From Parelaphostrongylus tenuis (Eukaryota; Nematoda; Chromadorea; Rhabditida; Metastrongylidae): 64,000 bases of DNA. The stretch lies in assembly GCA_019055375.1 (NCBI GenBank), contig JAHQIW010004666.1, positions 1 to 64,000 on the forward strand, given 5' to 3'. The notes beneath the pieces were generated by a model. The model saw only the letters and a program-made list of their open reading frames with translations, did no database searches and was not told the origin of the DNA. The position numbers were made by a program, and so were the translations under genes. Shown piece after piece: positions 57,735 to 64,000 of the stretch (position 1 is its first letter; every line of letters begins with the position of its first letter).

Positions 57735-58300
57735 CACAAGCCTCCGCTATGACCAACGATGCAATCGAAAGTCGATTTTTATTGAGTCATTATTGGAGAA
57801 ACAGCCTGATACAGCGAGCTGCAGTAGATGAAATCAACGATATTGAAGAGGGATGGCACAACAAGAAAATCTGCTGCTGAACGCTGGTTTCAACGCTTCT
57901 CATCACTGGAGATCTTCACTTCGAAGATAAGCCTTGCTCAGGACGTCCAACAGAGTTGAACAACGAAGTTTTGGTTGATGCTTTTTAGAAAAGAACTACA
58001 CATTGCCAAAAAGACCAAAGACAGGTCGATGAATTGGACGGAGTCGAGGTTCTGCCGCATCCCACCTGAGTCCAGATTGCGCCCCATCCAACTTTGGCCT
58101 TTTTCGATCCGAACACAACACTTTTCTCATGGTCGTCGATTTGAATATTTCGATGAAGTTGGAGAAGCATGTTAAGAGTTCTTTGATTCGAAGTCGAGGG
58201 ATTAGTACTTCGACCAAAATCGAAATTTGGCGGACCGATGGCAGAAGTCGTAGAAGACGATGGCCTTTATTTTGAAGAAGAGTTAATATTGTTTTTGTTT
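57735..58300 (+). mobile_element. Internally deleted mariner
   Basis: The N-terminal part (IESRFLLSHYWRNSLIQRAA, a shifted RWFQRF block, LHFEDKPCSGRPTELNNEV) joins at about 57990-58060 directly to the C-terminal part (LSPDCAPSNFGLFRS, the counterpart of SPDLAPSDYHLFRS; FEYFDEVGEAC; and a shifted LADRWQKS). The whole catalytic core between them, including the first two acids, is missing. It is a non-autonomous deletion derivative, now also frameshifted. Confidence 0.65.
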
Positions 58301-58357
58301 GGATTTCATGCATAAATTTTCAATCTTATGCAAGTGCTCGTAACTTTCCTTCCATAT

Positions 58358-58680
58358 CCATCATTTTTGAGTCATACATGTGGTCTGATATGTGCGTTTA
58401 AATAGTGTAATACACGTACTTTGACCTTGCAGCCTCGTAGGTTGCATGGTGCCTTTCGCTCAGTCAGTTCCTCGAGGATCTATTCCTCAAAAGGAGGCGT
58501 CAACGACGAATGTTTTACACGCGCCATTAAGTGATAAGTTCACCGGACGGACAGCGTTGTACACTCGATTGCTCTTGGTTGGTAATCGCGAAATATCATA
58601 CCTTTCGTTTCGAGTGTTTGTTGAGACCACGCTCATATTTCAACATACCTGATAGTTATTTTGAGCCAGTCATGTGCCAA
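58358..58680. mobile_element. MITE family B, copy at 58.4 kb
   Basis: Contains CATACATGTGGTCTGATATG, ATACACGTACTTTGACCTTG, CATACCTTTCGTTTCGAGTG and ACCACGCTCATATTTCAACA with ACCTGATAGTTATTTTGAGC, corresponding to both arms of the family B palindrome. The outer ends match those at 47425. Confidence 0.6.
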
Positions 58681-58689
58681 TTTGCTGTT

Positions 58690-60385
58690 AATGAAAGCAA
58701 CAATAGATATAATTGCAAACTTTTATTGGAACAAAAAAGGTAGAGTTTACATCCACAAAGAACACATATGGTCTGCAAGCGTCATGATGCATTTCGCATG
58801 AAGATGGCATTAAATTTATTTCAGAATCATTCCGAAATAGGTACCTCGCCACCTAACGACATTGATCACGAGCATGGAATCAACTTTTTTCCGTTGAGGC
58901 AACTCGTAAAATCGAATTGAATGCCCGCTATGAATAGCGAAAGCTTCTAAAATTTTCTGCATGAAAGTGGAAATCAATCCACAATTATTTTAGCGAACAA
59001 GTGCCAAAATCTCAAACATCAATGTCAAGTTTCCATAACTGCTTATGCTTTTATTTCTTTCCACGTCAGCACCTTTCCTCACATAGAATGCTCTTTGAAA
59101 ACAGCTTTTAGCGGTGGCATACTGTCACAAATATAAATACAACATTGTTGAGTGATATACAAAACTTTTTTTATTCTTCAAGTAAATAGCACTACTAAGA
59201 AAACTTCGATCTGCCGTAAGTGGAGTGAGCAGCTAAATACCGACATTGAAAGGATTATCGTTAGGAGCTGGAATTATTTGACGCTGGAAGTCTGCAAGAT
59301 GATGACATGCGATGGATAGATCAAAATTATGGCGAACTAAAATAACGTAGCCTTGTGTGGTGACCATTATATGGACGTCATGAATAATGTAAAAGTTGAG
59401 AAAAAGGTGTATAAGCAGAATCGTAAAACATTAACGAAATCAATTCATTGTGGTAGTGATTCTGTGTTTGACGTGCATAAAGACTTCCACGGTTCCACTG
59501 GATTTTTGTTTACAAACGAAATTTTTGCTAACGTTCCACAAGGAAATTCGACTCTCGCCTGTTTTACGGGTAAGCCAACTTCAGCACGGCTCCACAGCAT
59601 TCTGCTACAAATTTTTCATAACTAAACGGGTGCAGCTTTCAATTTGTTAAGCAGTTAAAATGTATTGTTCACGTGAATTCTTGAATCTCACTTCTTTACA
59701 GTTGAATTTTTTTTTATTTCGCAAATTAGATAACCACCAGCCTTTCACTAGTGGACGAAATCGCTAGAAGTGAATCAGCAGTGTAAACTCCTACTTTGGT
59801 TATTCTATATTTTCTAAAAAAAACTCACTGCCACTTTTCACCTACTGAAGAGCTCTATTTACAATCACTTTTAGATAATATCTACACTACATGAAGATTA
59901 TAACTGTCGTATGCAAAGAAATCCACACCAAGCACTAATGCTATATCATCGCAACGACTCAGAATGAAATCTTGAATCAAAATGAATATCTAAAACTTTG
60001 TTTACAAGGTTTGTGTCGATTTCGTCATAGTTTCAATGTTTGATGGTGAGGGCACTGGCTTGAGGTGCTGCACAGCTCACATGTGGTCATTGCTTCAACC
60101 TTACACGTTTAGCTCACTCTCCATCTCTCGAAATCGGCAAACTAACATCACATCTGTTGGGTAGTTTAGCAATAGGCAATACATCGCGTCATTGCGGCCA
60201 GAAATTCATTCGATAATACTATACTTGATAAAATGAATGCGTAACCTCTCCTTCTGAGAGTGGCGCCGAAAGCTTTAACCTCTATTGTTTCATGAATCCC
60301 GATCTCAAAAATATAGGGTGGTCTTATAAACTCTTTTGAACCACTGTTTTATTCAGCTTATTTCTGTTTCAAATCAAATCAATGC
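58690..60385. other. Region without a supported gene
   Basis: Protein-like short frames occur at about 59210-59330 (WSEQLNTDIERIIVRSWNYL) and 59353-59570 (VFDVHKDFHGSTGFLFTNE) on the plus strand, but I could not pair splice sites or recognise a family. No repeats were noticed. Confidence 0.3.
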
Positions 60386-60389
60386 AAAA

Positions 60390-61020
60390 GGAGGCAATAC
60401 ATCTATTAACACTTGGATGCGACCGTAGCACCACAAGGAGATATTACGAAGTGTTGTCTCGACGGACACTTCATGCATTGCCGACATCGTCAGGTCAGCT
60501 CTGCACGCATTCATGCGAAGGCCTTTTGCAGCGACTGCAGAGACATGACCTTCCCAAGTCATTTATCACTGGAGATGAGTCCTGGGTCTACCACGAGAGC
60601 AACACCCGCCACACCTATTGGCATCTCAGCGGGAAAGATCCGCCAGCTCAACCAAGGCTCAAACTACACGCTAAGAAGCTTACGCTCTCAGTGTTCCGGA
60701 TTTGGTGGGACATGCTGTTGGAGAACTGCTCGACAATAAGCAGGCAAATAGTGTTGACTACTACGGAAAACAATTCCGGAAATTGGTCGCAGCAGTGCGA
60801 AGGAGGCGTTCAAAACTATTCAGTGTTCGAACTCTTCAGGAGAACCCTCAACCTCACGCTGCAGAGTTTCGCCACATAATGAAAAGCCGGGGATAGAGCA
60901 CTGTTAACCATCCACCGTGTAGCCCAGATATTACTCAATCGGATTATAATCTCTTCTACCCTCTGAAACCGCATCTGCGAGGGATAAATTCAAGACTACA
61001 ATCAACCCCTGAATAAACAG
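60390..61020 (+). mobile_element. Mariner transposase relic (catalytic part)
   Basis: The frame 60382-60879 contains SFITGDESWVYHESNTRHTY, with the first catalytic Asp of TGDE intact, then KDPPAQPRLKLHAKKLTLSV and WWDMLLENCSTISR. In other frames follow YYGKQFRKLVAAVRRRRSKL and HPPCSPDITQSDYNLFYPL, the HPPYSPDLAPSDYHLF block with the third acid. The DNARPH block is degraded (NPQPHAAEF). The first helix-turn-helix region is absent. Confidence 0.7.
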
Positions 61021-61029
61021 TTATTGAAT

Positions 61030-63680
61030 TAACAAAAGTGTCGAGTTATGAAGGAAGTAATGGTAGAGCCAAAAGAATCTTTGAATTCCGTCATGCATTA
61101 TTGGATTTATGTATTTACGTAGTATCATTTTGCATCTGTATCATACATTGAATAGTTTTCGGTTCCTAACACTTCCTGCATTGATTCGCTTCCTCGCATC
61201 CACACTCAGTAATGGTCTTCAAACGCACTGTGTTTAATTCACCGACTCCATAGTAGGTACTACGTGCTAGACATTGTGGGGGGAGGAGGAAGGCGGGGGT
61301 CGGAACTGGAGACTGGATGGATGGCGCGGTCTGTGCAAAGAATGTTCTACGTGAATGCCCGCTTCCTATTCACATAGTGCACTAGTAAAATGAATGAAAA
61401 TGATGGTAAGCAATCGTCTAGACCAGGATGCGCAATGCAGGCGAGATATCATGGATTGTGGACTTCAAAACCAGCATTATCTTAAGTTGAGACAGAAAAT
61501 CCGAATTTCTTTCTAAGCATGCCCTTGCAACAACTGCAAATTGGTGCTTTCATAATGCTCATTTAACGAATGTCTGAAAAGTCACCTTTGTGGCACATCC
61601 AATCTGTCGAAATACATGATGTCTTCTTAAGAGAGCTATTATCTCGTTGACAATGACATAGTATATCATGAGCGCGGATTTGGTTCAACACTCTCACGGG
61701 CTCCTGAACCTTTCTATTCTACGACAATTTGGTGAGTGTCATATCTAGATATACTTCACTCACTCTTTTATAAATAGGAACACTCTAGCACGGTCATCCC
61801 AGAACGCCACAAGGGATCCACTGTACAACGCTCATTCAAAAAAGCGACAATCTATAGGCAGTAGTCATAACCACAAACCAAAACTTCAAGACCTTCGTGG
61901 ATGGGACGCGAGGAAACAAATCGAATGCGCGAAGTTCTGAGATACATATTTTGGATGTAAAAACAGGCCCTGTAAAATGAAAATAATGTTTTATGACGTT
62001 TGGTTCAGAAATGTTTACCAAGCACAAAATTCAGTATCTAGAAACACATGCAAGAAATAATTACCGTAGCTGCTCTGTAGTTGAACAGAGTGCAACGTGC
62101 AACTGTCCAAAGTCTTTAATCGGTAATTACCCTTTCCAAGGGCTCATATGCTTTCAACACCCACATGAATTAACCTTGTCAGTGCCAGCAATCGTTCGTC
62201 CACGAGAATGATCTAATCAGCACACGGCAAGATCAAACCAGCTTAAATGGAAGCCCCATTTGGAGTCACTGTGTTGAGCTTTTTAATACTGCCTGTTCAT
62301 AATTCATGGCGGAGAAACGTGGGAAATACAATTACGAGGATGCTGAGGTTTAAATAAAAAGCAAAACATTGTAGTTCCGAATATAGCTTCTGCTGAATTA
62401 AATTCAATGCGAATTTGTATTGCATAGATTGTTCCTATTGTTGATAACACCGATAGCTTCAACTGTTGCTTTGGATAGCAACTGAGTATTCGAAACGGAG
62501 AATCGCGATTCAGAATTCAACTGAGGTTCTGAATTTTGCCCATATCTCAGCACCCTTGCAATTGTTTTTCACATCGTCTCTGCTATGAATAAATGATAGC
62601 CAATAAATATGAAATCAAACCATTGTTCGCAGTCTGTCTGATCCCAAGCGTCCTCCACGCACACATGTTGGTGTCTTTTGAAAAGATTTTGACGAATCAT
62701 ACTCTATTTTGGGTAGAACGAAATTCGACTTGTTCTAGCTTTGAAAGAACTTTCATTCAATGAATACAATGTTCACGGATGCAATGTAAAGCTGGTATGT
62801 TGAGCGTGAGATCAGCAAATGAGAGAACACTAAGAAATTCACCCTTTCTTCATCACAGAGACAAAATACAAAATGAAACGAATAAAAATGAGTTTGGTTG
62901 AAGAGGAATGGTTTCATCTTCGAATCTAACCTTTATAAACCTATTGATAGATTGAAAAGCAGAAAATCGATCACGATTCCATGAATGAACCGAAAGTCTA
63001 TGTCACATATGAAATATGGAAGTAAGCTCAAAATTTTGTTCAATGATTGAAGCTTTTTCTTACTCTGTGAAAAAACTTGGGTAATGTTCGCTCAATTTAC
63101 AACAAAGAAACTCGAACTTGTACAATTTTTAAGCTATATTTTTGAAAAGTCATTGTCAAAAACACCCACTTCGCAACCACATTGCGGCATTTCTCAACAT
63201 TTATTTCTAGTTTTACTTTATATCACACTTTGCGATAATTTAATGAGTTAAGTAGAAAATAGTCCACAGCTTTCGAGTGCTGCGGATCTAATTTTCTTTC
63301 CTGGTTGAGTAAGTGTTGTACGCAGCTTACATGCTGTTTTCGTCTTACTCAAATAATATCTAGATTACGACAGGTTAAGTCCAATGCATTATCTATGAAT
63401 ACAAGCCAACATTTCTTGACGCGATCCCTAGCTCTCGAATGTTAGCGAAGAGCACAGCCAGTAATCCTCTTGCATATTAATCAGGAAGTGTCAGAGAGAG
63501 GGATAGTTTAAGTGGTTGCTATGCACTACAAGACTGCGTTTCCGCACTTGAAACAATAAAGTACTCAGCTCGTGCCAAATCGTAATCCTGCAATCTTAGA
63601 AATTACTTCAGCACAAAGTTTGTCAACATATGCTGAGCATTTTGTTTCCACAAATCGACCGACCGCTAACAAAATCCACA
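61030..63680. other. Region without a supported gene
   Basis: It includes a G-rich patch near 61279-61306 (GGGGGGAGGAGGAAGGCGGG). Part of this interval probably holds the 3' UTR of the minus-strand gene whose last exon is at 63684. No other exon or repeat could be supported. Confidence 0.3.
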
Positions 63681-63683
63681 TCC

Positions 63684-63833
63684 TTACATGTCGTTTCGAA
63701 AAAACCGTTGAACACATGACACGCAAATGAACAGGAATAGCATTCCACAAAGCACAATGGCAGGAATAACGATCAAAAGTACTCCTACGATGTCTTCTTC
63801 GGTTCCTTCTTGGAATACAATGCTTTCGTTTTC
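63684..63833 (-). CDS. Last exon of a single-pass membrane protein
   Basis: Follows an ATTTCAG acceptor and runs 49 codons to TAA. It reads ENESIVFQEGTEEDI, then a transmembrane helix VGVLLIVIPAIVLCGMLFLF, then a cysteine-containing stop-transfer ICVSCVQRFFRNDM. The acidic-TM-basic order indicates a type I topology with a very short cytosolic tail, as in cell-surface receptors or adhesion proteins. The rest of the gene lies beyond 64000. No family can be named from the tail alone. The longer overlapping 103-codon frame (63565-63876) is in a different phase and crosses the splice site, so it is not used. Confidence 0.55.
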   Translation of the reverse strand, partial: ENESIVFQEGTEEDIVGVLLIVIPAIVLCGMLFLFICVSCVQRFFRNDM

Positions 63834-64000
63834 CTGAAATAAACGCATAAGTCATTGTTTTAGAAAAGAATTTCAAGTTAGAAAATAATCAAAATGCTTC
63901 AAAGCAGTCCTTATCAGAAATTTCACAAATTCTAGTAATAGATGTCAGGTGCTAGAACGGCTTCTGAGCTAGAAGAAAAACTAGAGTTCAGGGCATCGAC

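Noticed and set aside
61279..61306. G-quadruplex or regulatory G-tract
   Set aside because: G runs are present but irregular, and no gene context supports a role.
63565..63876. 103-codon frame (minus)
   Set aside because: It crosses the ATTTCAG acceptor and is out of phase with the transmembrane exon at 63684-63833, which has the better protein character.

Overview
The window looks like AT-rich nuclear DNA of a nematode, most likely a clade V (strongylid, hookworm-like) species. The reasons are the short exons with TTTCAG/TTTTAG-type acceptors, abundant decayed mariner and Tc1-like relics, an RTE-type non-LTR retrotransposon present in several copies, tRNA-derived SINEs and many palindromic (foldback) MITEs. 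The taxonomic placement is inference. No bacterial operons, rRNA genes or CRISPR arrays are seen.

Host genes are sparse and split into short exons. The one firm identification is a Rho GDP-dissociation inhibitor (RhoGDI, the C. elegans rhi-1 family) on the plus strand at 47035-49370. Its four phase-compatible exons cover about 160 residues from the conserved DDESL segment to the stop codon, and a foldback MITE sits in its first visible intron. At the left edge (19-1774, minus) a chain of nine exons describes the C-terminal part of an unrecognised protein. At the right edge (63684-63833, minus) is the last exon of a single-pass membrane protein. Weaker exon candidates are at 3338-3631, 12179-12502, 33889-34440, 51469-51630, 51844-52068 and 56511-56972.

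Transposable elements dominate. RTE family 1 has a near full-length but frameshifted copy at 29346-32668 (minus), a second at 52727-56170 (plus), and fragments at 14753-15760, 43475-44262 and 44368-45345. A diverged RTE family 2 lies at 27945-29340, abutting the first copy, and at 24860-25455. Mariner relics occur at 21430, 34675, 38340, 49560, 57735 and 60390. A Tc1-like relic lies at 39240-40290, with a terminal fragment of the same family at 15893. None has an intact transposase or polymerase.

Non-autonomous repeats fill much of the rest. They comprise three palindromic MITE families (A at 13 kb, 19 kb and 46 kb; B at 14 kb, 45 kb, 47 kb, 50 kb and 58 kb; C at 8 kb, 9.6 kb and 41 kb), three tRNA-derived SINE families, a dispersed repeat pair of about 1.2 kb (26 kb and 36 kb), a perfect 3 x 125-bp tandem repeat at 13099-13473, a purine-only tract near 45 kb and several AT or CT microsatellites. 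I see no sign of a new defence or metabolic system. The notable content is the TE-threaded RhoGDI gene and the layered repeat architecture.
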